This document shows positions 8,894 to 16,880 of a stretch of DNA of 34,182 nucleotides, one piece after another (position 1 is the first letter of the stretch; each line of letters starts with the position of its first letter). A program made the translations under genes and the position numbers. The stretch spans positions 1 through 34,182 of the forward strand of contig JAOAFA010000008.1 of assembly GCA_026416535.1 (NCBI GenBank), written 5' to 3'. The DNA is from Deltaproteobacteria bacterium. Lineage in GTDB: Bacteria; Myxococcota; SpSt-1050. A model generated the notes under the pieces. That model was not told the DNA's origin and made no database searches. It saw only the letters and a list, made by a program, of their open reading frames with translations.

Positions 8894-9034
8894 TAATTAA
8901 ATTAAATGTCACATTTTTTAACACTCTTCAGGTAATTCAACGGTGGCCTGCACTCCTCTTTTGCCCTTTTTCTCTCCAACTTCATCAACCCTAAATACTA
9001 AAAATTCTTCTCACCTCTCTGTTTCTGCCTCAAA

Positions 9035-9532
9035 TTATTCTTTGCTTCTACCTTCTAAGTATGATAACTCTTTATCTCCCCATAAAATCTCTATTCTTCC
9101 ATCCAGAAGTTCGCATATCTCTACCCACCTCCCACAGAAACCACTTATCCCGTTAAATGGAAGTATTTGATAAATCCTTCCACAGAATCTAACGGTATTC
9201 TCCTTATTTACCTTTCTTGCATTTTTTACTGAAAAGATAAGGTCAAGGTCTTTATTCCCTCGTATAGCCTCATGAAGGCTTTCTACCTTCTGAGTATATC
9301 TCCTGTTGCACCAAGGAAGAAATTCTTCCTCAAGAAATTTATTAGCCTCTGTATAATTATCTATATCCAACAGTCTCATCTCTTTTATTAACCTGTCCTG
9401 AAAAAATCTGAATCTCCTCTCAATCCTTCCCTTCGCCTGTGGTGTATTGGCATTTATTAGTCTTATCCCCAATTCATTAAGTGCTCTTTCTATCTGTGTC
9501 TGCTCATGTTCTAATTCTACAGGGCTATACAA
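9035..9532 (-). pseudogene. Transposase fragment, IS1202/ISNCY type, C-terminal part
   Basis: The 165 residues contain ALNELGIRLINANTPQAKGR followed by IERRF, where the glutamate of the KGRIER block is the expected third catalytic residue of the DDE triad. Then comes FQDRLIKEMRL and a C-terminal beta-rich part with RFCGRIYQI. These are the usual C-terminal landmarks of ISNCY/IS1202 transposases. The N-terminal helix-turn-helix and the first two catalytic aspartates are absent, and the only start available is an internal TTG at 9532, so it is not a functional transposase. In-frame codons continue upstream to a stop near 9566. Confidence 0.8.
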
Positions 9533-9651
9533 GTCTACTTTGACAGAGATGAGAAATCTTTTTTAGCTTCATAACTAAGATTTCATTGCAAAGCTTTCTT
9601 CTCAGAGATTTAAGAACTCTAAGAAGAAGGTTATCACGCATATGAGATTTC

Positions 9652-9684
9652 AAATTAGTAATGTCTTGTTACATTTTAAAATAG
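9652..9684 (-). repeat. Right terminal inverted repeat of IS remnant
   Basis: Partner of 8861-8893: 29 of 33 positions are complementary, ending in ATTTTAAAATAG at 9673-9684. The flanking bases on the two sides do not show an obvious duplication. Confidence 0.8.
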
Positions 9685-9723
9685 CAATAGCAATCAACAG
9701 TTATGCTAATATACTAAATTGTA

Positions 9724-9751
9724 TTGACACTAAGTATCATTTTTGTATAAA
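9724..9751 (+). promoter_or_regulatory. Promoter of the C39-like peptidase lipoprotein gene
   Basis: TTGACA at 9724-9729 and TATAAA at 9746-9751 are separated by 16 bases. The expected start is near 9758, followed by a Shine-Dalgarno GGAGGT at 9762-9767 and the ATG at 9772. Confidence 0.6.
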
Positions 9752-9771
9752 TTTCTATTGTGGAGGTATTA

Positions 9772-11115
9772 ATGAGAAGGGTAATTTTTGTTGTCTTAAT
9801 ATCATTATCCACCTTTAATTGTGGTTATGAGTCCATGTACCAGATGGGGAATGATACCAAGGAGAGTGACAGTCTTGCAGATTTTGACACCTTCGGATAT
9901 ATAGATATCTTTGATTACTCATCGTTTGATAGGGTAGAGTTGGAAGACTATTTAGGAGTAGATTTACTGGACTCACATGATGAAGGTCTTGGTGATGATA
10001 TTTTGGTTGATATATACGATGGAGAGTCGTTTTCGGGTGATACTTTATTTGATAGTTGTGTCTGGCAATGTCTTAATAAAGAATGTGGGGATAATGGGTG
10101 TGGCGGATTCTGTGGTGTGTGTAGCAATGATGAGTTCTGTAATCAAAATTATAAATGTGAAAAGATATGTAAAGAGGAATGTCCATTTGAGGGGGCACTC
10201 CTGTGTACAACAGATGGGAGGTATAGAGAATGCATAAGAAATGATAAGGGTTGTCTGGTTTACAGCGAGCCCAGACCGTGTCCTCATCCCAATCTTTGCT
10301 CTGAAAACGAATGCGCCAAAATAGAGTTCTTAATGCCCTCTAATGATAGTTCGGTAAAGAACCCTGTAGAATTTAAGATCAAAGCCACGAGTAATATTAA
10401 GAAGGTTATCTATGATGCCGATGGTTATCTGTTTGGTTCATCAGATGATCCCGCATCTGGATTTTATTATAAATATAATTTTACCAAGTTTGGGTCAAGA
10501 GTGATCAATGCCAATGGATATGATGGGACCGGCAATAATGCAAGGTTAATTGCTAAAACTTCAATACATATTGTTGTGCTAGAAGATCTACCAGATGTCC
10601 CCTACTTCTGTCAGTATAAGAATTCTTTATACCCTTCTTCAACATGCCAAAATACCTCTATCGCCATGTTACTAAAGTATTATGGGTGGAATGGCAAACC
10701 AGATGACATTACCAATGAGTTTGGCAAAGATTATGCCCAAAGTCCTTCAGGTCTTGCAGAAGTCTTTAATATACTCGCTAAAAGAAGTGGTATTCCCAAA
10801 AGGTTGATCCCCCATGAAAATGGAACAGTGCAGGATGTGAAAAATCTACTTTCTAAAGGGCTACCTGTGATTGTTCATGGATACTTCACGAGTTATGGAC
10901 ATGTATTGGTAATTCTTGGATATAGGGGGGGTAAATACATTGTAAATGACCCGGCTGGCAAGTGGTCAGAGATATTCAAGGGGGGCTATGATGAGTACTG
11001 CGATCTAAGTAATTATGGCCCCAAGATTGAGTATTCTGCCACGGCCTTTGAAAAGGCGATTGCCACCTGGGATGGATTTACGCCGGCGCCAGTCTGGTAT
11101 CATGAAGTCAACTAG
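9772..11115 (+). CDS. Cys-rich lipoprotein with C-terminal C39-like cysteine peptidase domain
   Basis: A 447-residue exported protein. The signal peptide runs to a lipobox-like STFNC. An Asp-rich linker (about 20-95) is followed by a Cys-rich knot with ECGDNGCGGFCGVC, a motif common in secreted proteins of Myxococcota-like bacteria. The middle (about 195-275) is a beta domain resembling an Ig-like fold. From about 280 a papain-like C39_2 domain begins. The catalytic cysteine is expected in STCQNTSIAMLLKYYGW, the histidine in YGHVLVILGY, and the third residue in IVNDPAGKW. Peptidase or amidase activity on envelope substrates is likely but untested; some C39-like domains are inactive. The frame is open from GTG 9760, but the Shine-Dalgarno supports ATG 9772. 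Confidence 0.8.
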   Translation: MRRVIFVVLISLSTFNCGYESMYQMGNDTKESDSLADFDTFGYIDIFDYSSFDRVELEDYLGVDLLDSHDEGLGDDILVDIYDGESFSGDTLFDSCVWQCLNKECGDNGCGGFCGVCSNDEFCNQNYKCEKICKEECPFEGALLCTTDGRYRECIRNDKGCLVYSEPRPCPHPNLCSENECAKIEFLMPSNDSSVKNPVEFKIKATSNIKKVIYDADGYLFGSSDDPASGFYYKYNFTKFGSRVINANGYDGTGNNARLIAKTSIHIVVLEDLPDVPYFCQYKNSLYPSSTCQNTSIAMLLKYYGWNGKPDDITNEFGKDYAQSPSGLAEVFNILAKRSGIPKRLIPHENGTVQDVKNLLSKGLPVIVHGYFTSYGHVLVILGYRGGKYIVNDPAGKWSEIFKGGYDEYCDLSNYGPKIEYSATAFEKAIATWDGFTPAPVWYHEVN

Positions 11116-11159
11116 GGATTCTCGGTTTAGTACCTCATTTTGTTCTAATTAAATATTTT

Positions 11160-13373
11160 TCAGTGAATGAAACAAGGAGTACCACCGGGTATGCTTGATA
11201 CTGTCCAATTTGAAGATTCAAAATAGATATCTTTGTTGACTCTTTTTATTGATTGTCCCTCCTTGGTTGTAGTAATTCGAGGATTGTAATAGTCCAGCAG
11301 TAGCCCATTGTAATACAAACATAGAGTCTCAGGTGAACTGTTTTTTAACTCTCTTCCAATAACTTTATCTGCTCCAGAAATCGTAAGACACTCTTGTCCA
11401 CCATTGAAAAATGTTGAGTGGTTTGAGACAATTACTGCTGGTTCACCTGGATCCAAATAATTTTTTGACATTTTGGTAATCTTAACTATTGTGTCCGTGC
11501 AGTCCCCAATCTGTATTTGGGTAGCCTGTATTCTTTTGTTTCCACTGTTGAAGATCTCAATGAACTCACCAGTGTTGTCAGAACCAATAGGATTGGGAAG
11601 GACTTCACTTATAATTATAGAGGGCTCATCGCTTTGGACAGGGTGTGTCTCGAATCTCAGTCTCTCCGAAGAATTGTTAAAAAGATCAACACAATATACT
11701 TCAACAAAATACTGTTTGTAGGGATCTTGGATCCGTGTCTTATATTCAAAGTGCTGCATAAAACTATACGAGGAATAGGAAAATGTCTCATCAAGGTCTT
11801 CTTTGTATATAAAGTCTACAAATAACACACAAGGAACCGAAGAATCGGCCTCTATATATACCTGATCTTTTATTTGAAGAAAGTTCTTAGTTGTTAATAA
11901 AGGAGGAGTGACCTCTTCCGGTTCTAAAAAATTTATGCATATGTTCGTATCATAGTGATTAATGAATAGACACATCTTCTCAGGACCCTCTAAGTGGTCG
12001 TTTGTAGAACACAGATATCTTCCATCTTCAGATGACCTTATGCATATCATACTTAGCTCTTGAATGCCCCCTTTAAGAATTATCTTCTCTCTGTTCATTT
12101 CAAAGTCTTTTGATATAAATTCAAGATAACGAATGTTTGATGGAATATCATAGGTTGAAGGATAGTATAGTTGTATTGGCGGTATGTTTGGGGTTTTAAA
12201 TCTACCTATTTTAGAATCGGTTGAGTAAGAGTTTCCGTATACATCTGTGAGTGAGGGAGTAGCTACAATTTCATAATTGGTTGAGTATTTGATCCTGCTA
12301 TAGGGTATAAAAAGCATATCTTTTCCACTAATATTACTAGAAATGCCATGAATCTTTTCATTGCCTTCTGATAGTAGATAGATACAATTCGGATTCTCAC
12401 ATAATATATCTTCATCAAACTGAATAAAAACTTTAATATTAAAATCAGCCTCCTTAGCTATTGTACTGATTACCTTTGGAGGAAAGATGTCTTTCATAAA
12501 GATACTGTTTTGGTTATTGGGGGTGCACCCTTTCTCACTAATAGAATAACCCCAATTGTTTTCGTTTATGTTTAGATGTGGATTAATTCTTTCAAATGAT
12601 ATTCCTTTTTTGGTCTTTGCAAAAGGTTTGAATTCATCTAGAATTTTACCTCTTTCGTTAAATATCTGGATATGTTTTAGGGATGTATTAGAGAGACCGT
12701 TCTTCCCGAATTTACCAGCCACGTGTACAATAGGTTCGGTAGTTGAATTTTCAGCATTACTAAGGATGATTCTGGGTGAGGCCTTGGGTAGTTTAAATGC
12801 ATTATTTTTGAATAGTAGTTTCTGCGGTTTATTGTCATCCACTTTGATATAGTAGCCTCTAAGGTCTACCTCTTCATTAGAGCAGTTGTATATCTCTATG
12901 AATTCCTGATCAAATTTTTCCGAAGGGAAGTTCAAGACCTCGTTTATAACTATACATACTTCAGAATCATTCTTTCTCTTGATGGAATAGTAACCATCAG
13001 AGATAAAGTCTCCATTATAATGATACAAAAGTAGTTTATTATCCTCTGATAGGACTTTTCCTTTTACAATGATCCTGTACTCCCTTTCAGGCTCTACATT
13101 CTCTGCGTATATCGTTATCATATCCCCGGCCGGGTTTACATCAAGACTCGATATCTCTACAAATGAGTCCATGTCGTGGGTGTCCTGAAGTACTATGTCT
13201 GACATGGATAGTCTATCTTTATTAATGGGTTTTGAAAATTTTATACTTACGGTTAGTCTATCTTCAAATTCCCCAGATTTAGGAATCAGATCGCTAATAA
13301 AAAAGTCATCATCTTCTAATGTAGATAGACAGGAGAGAATAGTAATAATAGATAGGGATAATAATAGTCTCAT
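11160..13373 (-). CDS. Lipoprotein with two lamin-tail domains and Ig-like domains
   Basis: A 737-residue lipoprotein; MRLLLSLSIITILSC gives lipobox ILSC with Cys15. A Big_5/SbsA-like Ig domain (about 20-110, opening SDLIPKSGEFEDRLTVSIKF) is followed by a first lamin-tail domain (about 140-280) with VINEVLNFPSE and EFIEIYNCSNEEVDLRGYYI. A second Ig-like domain follows (about 295-400). A further beta region leads to a second lamin-tail domain (about 600-735) with IISEVLPNPIGSDNTGEFIE. Lamin-tail domains in bacteria occur in secreted and surface proteins and may bind ligands; the target is unknown. The start at 13373 is preferred over 13415 because AAGGAGGAG precedes it and the signal peptide then begins correctly. 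Its ATG overlaps the stop of the upstream gene (13370-13373). Confidence 0.8.
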   Translation of the reverse strand: MRLLLSLSIITILSCLSTLEDDDFFISDLIPKSGEFEDRLTVSIKFSKPINKDRLSMSDIVLQDTHDMDSFVEISSLDVNPAGDMITIYAENVEPEREYRIIVKGKVLSEDNKLLLYHYNGDFISDGYYSIKRKNDSEVCIVINEVLNFPSEKFDQEFIEIYNCSNEEVDLRGYYIKVDDNKPQKLLFKNNAFKLPKASPRIILSNAENSTTEPIVHVAGKFGKNGLSNTSLKHIQIFNERGKILDEFKPFAKTKKGISFERINPHLNINENNWGYSISEKGCTPNNQNSIFMKDIFPPKVISTIAKEADFNIKVFIQFDEDILCENPNCIYLLSEGNEKIHGISSNISGKDMLFIPYSRIKYSTNYEIVATPSLTDVYGNSYSTDSKIGRFKTPNIPPIQLYYPSTYDIPSNIRYLEFISKDFEMNREKIILKGGIQELSMICIRSSEDGRYLCSTNDHLEGPEKMCLFINHYDTNICINFLEPEEVTPPLLTTKNFLQIKDQVYIEADSSVPCVLFVDFIYKEDLDETFSYSSYSFMQHFEYKTRIQDPYKQYFVEVYCVDLFNNSSERLRFETHPVQSDEPSIIISEVLPNPIGSDNTGEFIEIFNSGNKRIQATQIQIGDCTDTIVKITKMSKNYLDPGEPAVIVSNHSTFFNGGQECLTISGADKVIGRELKNSSPETLCLYYNGLLLDYYNPRITTTKEGQSIKRVNKDIYFESSNWTVSSIPGGTPCFIH

Positions 13374-13936
13374 AACTTCTCCTCCTTTTTGTTTATCGTG
13401 TTGAATCTGTGACAAGTTAACACATTTATTATTGAATTGAGTAAGTTATACTCCTTTTCGAGTGAATCCCTCTCTCTACTCTCGGTGCTTTTTTCCAACC
13501 TCCTTGAGATTTCAATGAGTTTATAATATGTCGTAGATAGTTTGTTTTGCAGCTCGATATATTTATTTAAACTATTCTGATATTCTCTTTTGATGTCTAA
13601 TTCATCTTTTGAGTAGATCAGTTCATCCAAAGACCATTTTAATTGGATCTCTATGACCCAACCAGATTTAAAGTTTGTAAGTAGATAAGGCGAGCTTTCT
13701 GCAAGTTTATTTGTTTCAAGGTCATTCTCTTCTAGTTTACCGCTAACGTATAGTTGAGGGAGTAGAACCTTCATCCTAGAATTCTTAATCTTATTCTTGG
13801 TATCGTCGGGGTTAAACATTATGCATTCATCCAGAGCTTTCATTAACTTCTCAAGCTCTACAGGTTCTTTGGAATTTGTATCAGCCGTACCTATGACCGA
13901 TGTAAACAAGAATATTATTGTTGTGGCTCTGAGCAT
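13370..13936 (-). CDS. Secreted coiled-coil protein, possibly TolC-like
   Basis: A 188-residue protein with a cleavable N-terminal signal (MLRATTIIFLFTSVIG, no lipobox cysteine). The middle part reads like one beta-barrel strand and turn of an outer-membrane efflux protein (IEIQLKWSLDELIYSKDELD). The C-terminal 75 residues are a charged helical stretch likely to form a coiled coil. It is far shorter than TolC (about 450-490), so it would be a single-repeat relative or an unrelated periplasmic helical protein; I recognise the style but not a named family. It has a strong AAGGAGGTG ribosome site before ATG 13936. Its TGA overlaps the lamin-tail lipoprotein start by four bases, implying coupled synthesis. 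Confidence 0.65.
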   Translation of the reverse strand: MLRATTIIFLFTSVIGTADTNSKEPVELEKLMKALDECIMFNPDDTKNKIKNSRMKVLLPQLYVSGKLEENDLETNKLAESSPYLLTNFKSGWVIEIQLKWSLDELIYSKDELDIKREYQNSLNKYIELQNKLSTTYYKLIEISRRLEKSTESRERDSLEKEYNLLNSIINVLTCHRFNTINKKEEKL

Positions 13937-14172
13937 TTACACCTCCTTGGTAATGACTCATGCCCCAGGTTTTCTTTGTGTCATCAATTTCCATGCCAAA
14001 TTATTTAAGGCCGAAGTGCCAAGTATTGCTCAATCCAGGTCATACTTGATGGTTAAATTATAGATGAGAATCAGTTGTTTTTATTACTTGCGCTAAGACG
14101 TTTGACTATTATGTTGTCTTTAATTTCCCTTGATTTATTTATCTTTTAGTCTAATCTAATAACCAGTTTATT

Positions 14173-14185
14173 CTCCTATAAGGAG
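14173..14185 (+). promoter_or_regulatory. Small hairpin over the fumarase Shine-Dalgarno
   Basis: CTCCT at 14173-14177 can pair with AGGAG at 14181-14185 across a three-base loop. The right arm is the ribosome site of the GTG start at 14194, so the hairpin could lower translation. Five base pairs is weak, so this is only suggestive. Confidence 0.3.
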
Positions 14186-14193
14186 GGTATATT

Positions 14194-15051
14194 GTGGAAA
14201 ATAGAGAGATTTTCGAAAACATATTGTGTCTTATTGAACAGGCATCGACGGTTCTGCCTGAGGATGTATCAGAGGCGATCAGGAGGGCTATTGATAGTGA
14301 GGAGGGTGGTAGTAGGGCAAAGAGAGTTCTTGAGATAATCCTTGAGAATGTAAAACTAGCTAGAGAGAGAAGATTACCAATATGTCAAGACACGGGTACA
14401 TTGATATTCTATGTTGATAAGCCTAAAGAGATTGGACAATCATTCATATCAGAAGAAATATGTAGGGCTGTAAGAGAGGCTACCAGATCGGGGATTTTGC
14501 GACCAAATGCGGTTGATCCTATTACCAATAAGAATTCAGGAGACAATATTGGCATAGGAAGTCCGTATATCCACTTTGATGAATGGGATAGAGATGAAAT
14601 CCGTGCAAGGTTGATTTTGAAAGGTGGTGGAAGTGAAAATGTTAGTATTCAATATTCCCTGCCAAACTCAGAGCTTATGGCTGGTAGGGACGTCGAGGGC
14701 ATTAAAAAATGTATTATTGATGCAGCCTTCAGGGCTCAGGGCTTTGGATGTTCTCCGGGTATCTTAGCAGTAGGTATTGGTGGTGATAGAATGACGTCAT
14801 TTATGTGTGCCAAGGAGCAGTTGTTTAGGCGATTGGATGATAAAAACCCGGATGAGACACTAAGGAATATGGAGGCTGAAATCTATAATAGAGTAAATGA
14901 GCTTGGTATCGGTCCTATGGGGTTTGGTGGTAAGACGACTATTTTGGGGGTAAAGATAGGTAAACGACACAGAGTCCCAGCATCGTTTTTTATCTCTGTG
15001 GCATATATGTGCTGGGCATTTAGAAGAGCTGAGATAGTCTTCAAGATATGA
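14194..15051 (+). CDS. Class I fumarate hydratase, alpha subunit
   Basis: A 285-residue alpha subunit of the two-subunit iron-sulfur fumarase, which interconverts fumarate and malate in the TCA cycle; L(+)-tartrate dehydratase alpha subunits are similar in sequence. Hallmarks are ERRLPICQDTGTLIFYVD (Cys64), LKGGGSENVSIQYSLPNSE, FGCSPGILAVGIGGD (Cys186) and GIGPMGFGGKTTILGVKIG. Cys64 and Cys186, with Cys173 or another, would bind the 4Fe-4S cluster. The GTG start has AGGAGGG at 14181-14187. The beta subunit gene, usually next to it, is not here; the following gene starts nine bases later and is a PP-loop protein. Confidence 0.9.
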   Translation: MENREIFENILCLIEQASTVLPEDVSEAIRRAIDSEEGGSRAKRVLEIILENVKLARERRLPICQDTGTLIFYVDKPKEIGQSFISEEICRAVREATRSGILRPNAVDPITNKNSGDNIGIGSPYIHFDEWDRDEIRARLILKGGGSENVSIQYSLPNSELMAGRDVEGIKKCIIDAAFRAQGFGCSPGILAVGIGGDRMTSFMCAKEQLFRRLDDKNPDETLRNMEAEIYNRVNELGIGPMGFGGKTTILGVKIGKRHRVPASFFISVAYMCWAFRRAEIVFKI

Positions 15052-15060
15052 AGAGTAGCA

Positions 15061-16095
15061 ATGGATAGAAGTAGAATAAAGGCGATCTCTTTGGTCTCGG
15101 GCGGTCTGGATTCCACACTCGCCACAAGGATAATTCTGGATATGGGTATTGAGGTAGTGGCTGTCAACTTTACTAGCCCGTTTTGTACTTGTACCTCTAA
15201 GCGTAGAAAGGAGCTTGGATGTAAAAATGAGGCACTGAGGATTTCCCAACACCTCGGGATAAAGATTAGGATTGTACCTAAGGGGAAAGAATATTTATCA
15301 GTGATAAGAAATCCAAAGTACGGCTACGGGTCAGCTATGAACCCTTGTATTGATTGTAGGATATTTATGTTGAGAAAGGCCAAGGAGATTATGGAGGAGG
15401 AAGGTGCCTCATTCATTGTAACCGGTGAAGTATTGGGTCAGAGACCAATGAGTCAGAGAAGAGAGGCAATACTGAAGATAGAAAGAGAGTCCGGACTATC
15501 TGGGAAGATAATTCGTCCCCTCTCGGCCATCCATTTTGAGCCCACTGTCTTTGAGAAGGAGGGTATAGTTGATAGATCAAGATTACTCAGTATTGACGGT
15601 AGAGGGAGAAGTGTTCAAATAGAGCTTGCAGCAAAATATAATATTACTGATTATCCATGTCCTGCTGGTGGTTGTTTACTGACTGATAAACGATTTGCAG
15701 AGAAACTCAGGGACTACTTTATACATCATAAAGATGATGAGGACTACGTAAGGCAAATGGAATTGCTAAAAATAGGTAGACACTTTAGGTTACCCAATGG
15801 GGCAAAAATAATAGTTGGAAGAGATGAATACGAAAACTCTCGTCTAATGGTACTAAATAGAGGCGAAAACTATGTTGTAGAAAGTGAATTTCCGGGTCCT
15901 ATAGCCTTGATATTTGGTGAAAGGTCTGAAGAGAATTTGTTGTTTGCAGTAACGTCCCTTAAACGATTCAACAATAAGTTACCAAAAGATCCCGTCTATT
16001 TTATCTCAAAGAATGGTCAAAACAGAGAGGAAATAAGATTTTACACAGATTATCCAGAAGATGTGGTTAAGTATCAGTTAGGCATAGATAGATGA
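15061..16095 (+). CDS. PP-loop ATPase of the ThiI/MnmA-like sulfur-transfer group
   Basis: A 344-residue cytoplasmic protein. The ATP pyrophosphatase loop SGGLDS is at 13-18. Conserved cysteine sites are CTC (42-44), NPCIDC (Cys95, Cys98) and YPCPAGGCLLTD (Cys200, Cys205). With the LGQRPMSQR and IIRPLSA blocks this marks a widespread family often annotated as thiouridylase-like; members adenylate a substrate so that sulfur can be inserted. The natural substrate, tRNA or another molecule, is not settled by sequence. It has a C-terminal extension (about 225-344) not present in MnmA. It follows fumA by nine bases and overlaps larE by four (ATGA at 16092-16095), so the two PP-loop proteins are translationally coupled. 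Confidence 0.8.
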   Translation: MDRSRIKAISLVSGGLDSTLATRIILDMGIEVVAVNFTSPFCTCTSKRRKELGCKNEALRISQHLGIKIRIVPKGKEYLSVIRNPKYGYGSAMNPCIDCRIFMLRKAKEIMEEEGASFIVTGEVLGQRPMSQRREAILKIERESGLSGKIIRPLSAIHFEPTVFEKEGIVDRSRLLSIDGRGRSVQIELAAKYNITDYPCPAGGCLLTDKRFAEKLRDYFIHHKDDEDYVRQMELLKIGRHFRLPNGAKIIVGRDEYENSRLMVLNRGENYVVESEFPGPIALIFGERSEENLLFAVTSLKRFNNKLPKDPVYFISKNGQNREEIRFYTDYPEDVVKYQLGIDR

Positions 16096-16877
16096 TAAAA
16101 TTAAGAAGGCTTTTAGACATAATCTCAAATTACGACAGGATTGCACTTGCATACTCTGGCGGAGTAGACTCAACCTTTTTATTGTATGTCATAAAAGTAG
16201 TTGCAAATAAAGACGTAGTGGCATTTACTGCCGTTTCTGACACTTACACTGATGAGGAGTTAAGATTTGCTCGTTCATTTGCGAATAAACATAAAATAAA
16301 ATTTAAGACAATAAGGACAAATGAGTTTGGAGATAAAAGATTTTTACAAAATACCAGAGAGAGGTGTTTTTATTGTAAAACTGAGTTATTTTCTAAGATA
16401 AATGATTTGAAAGTGAGGTATGGCTTGGATGTGATATTTGATGGCTCAAACTATTCTGATAGAGATGACTTTAGGCCAGGATCCCTTGCAAGAAAGAGAT
16501 TTGGGGTTATATCGCCACTCGAGCTTGCTAAAATGACTAAAGAGGAGATTGTAAGATATTCTAAAAGACTTGGAATAGATGGAGCAGATAGACCTCCAAA
16601 TGCCTGTTTGGCATCTCGTATCCCTTATGGTGTTTACATTAGTAAGGAGTTAGTAAGAAGTATAGCGGAGATTGAAAGATACATTAAATCTTTGGGGATA
16701 GGTGTTTTGAGACTTAGACATCATGATTACATTGCTCGAATTGAGACATCAGAATCAGACATGAAAAAGATCTTGCTAAATAGAGACAGAATAGCTAAAA
16801 GGTTAAAGATGTATGGTTATAAGTACATTACTCTGGATATAGAGGGATATAGAATGGGTTCTTTGAATCTTTTGTAA
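16092..16877 (+). CDS. larE: LarE-type ATP-dependent sulfurtransferase
   Basis: A 261-residue PP-loop enzyme that transfers sulfur during synthesis of the nickel-pincer nucleotide cofactor of lactate racemase and related enzymes. The loop SGGVDS is at 22-27, followed by SDTYTDEEL and the RCFYCK block (Cys92, Cys95). RPPNACLASRIPYG carries Cys172, at the position of the reactive cysteine of LarE (176 in Lactobacillus plantarum). The three cysteines would fit the iron-sulfur-cluster form of LarE, which does not sacrifice its own sulfur; that assignment is inference. larB and larC, its usual partners, are not in the window. It overlaps the upstream PP-loop gene and ends four bases before the response regulator. 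Confidence 0.85.
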   Translation: MIKLRRLLDIISNYDRIALAYSGGVDSTFLLYVIKVVANKDVVAFTAVSDTYTDEELRFARSFANKHKIKFKTIRTNEFGDKRFLQNTRERCFYCKTELFSKINDLKVRYGLDVIFDGSNYSDRDDFRPGSLARKRFGVISPLELAKMTKEEIVRYSKRLGIDGADRPPNACLASRIPYGVYISKELVRSIAEIERYIKSLGIGVLRLRHHDYIARIETSESDMKKILLNRDRIAKRLKMYGYKYITLDIEGYRMGSLNLL

Positions 16878-16880
16878 AAT

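Larger units (their letters stand above)
8861..9684 (-). mobile_element. Internally deleted IS1202/ISNCY-type insertion sequence
   Basis: An 824-base unit bounded by 33-bp inverted repeats that match at 29 of 33 positions. Inside, on the minus strand, only the C-terminal portion of a DDE transposase remains (9035-9532, extending open to about 9568). Upstream of it a 38-codon frame (9641-9525) runs into a TAG, consistent with an internal deletion or frameshift. Full-length relatives have transposases of roughly 400 residues, so more than half of the gene is missing. With both ends kept, the unit might still be moved by a transposase supplied from elsewhere; this is inference. Confidence 0.75.

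Noticed and set aside
9525-9641. 38-codon frame between the IS right end and the transposase piece
   Set aside because: No ribosome site and no resemblance to a known N-terminal transposase domain; treated as part of the deleted element.
12556-12852. Opposite-strand frames inside the lamin-tail gene
   Set aside because: They lack ribosome sites and domain signals, and the minus-strand frame is long, coherent and has a signal peptide.
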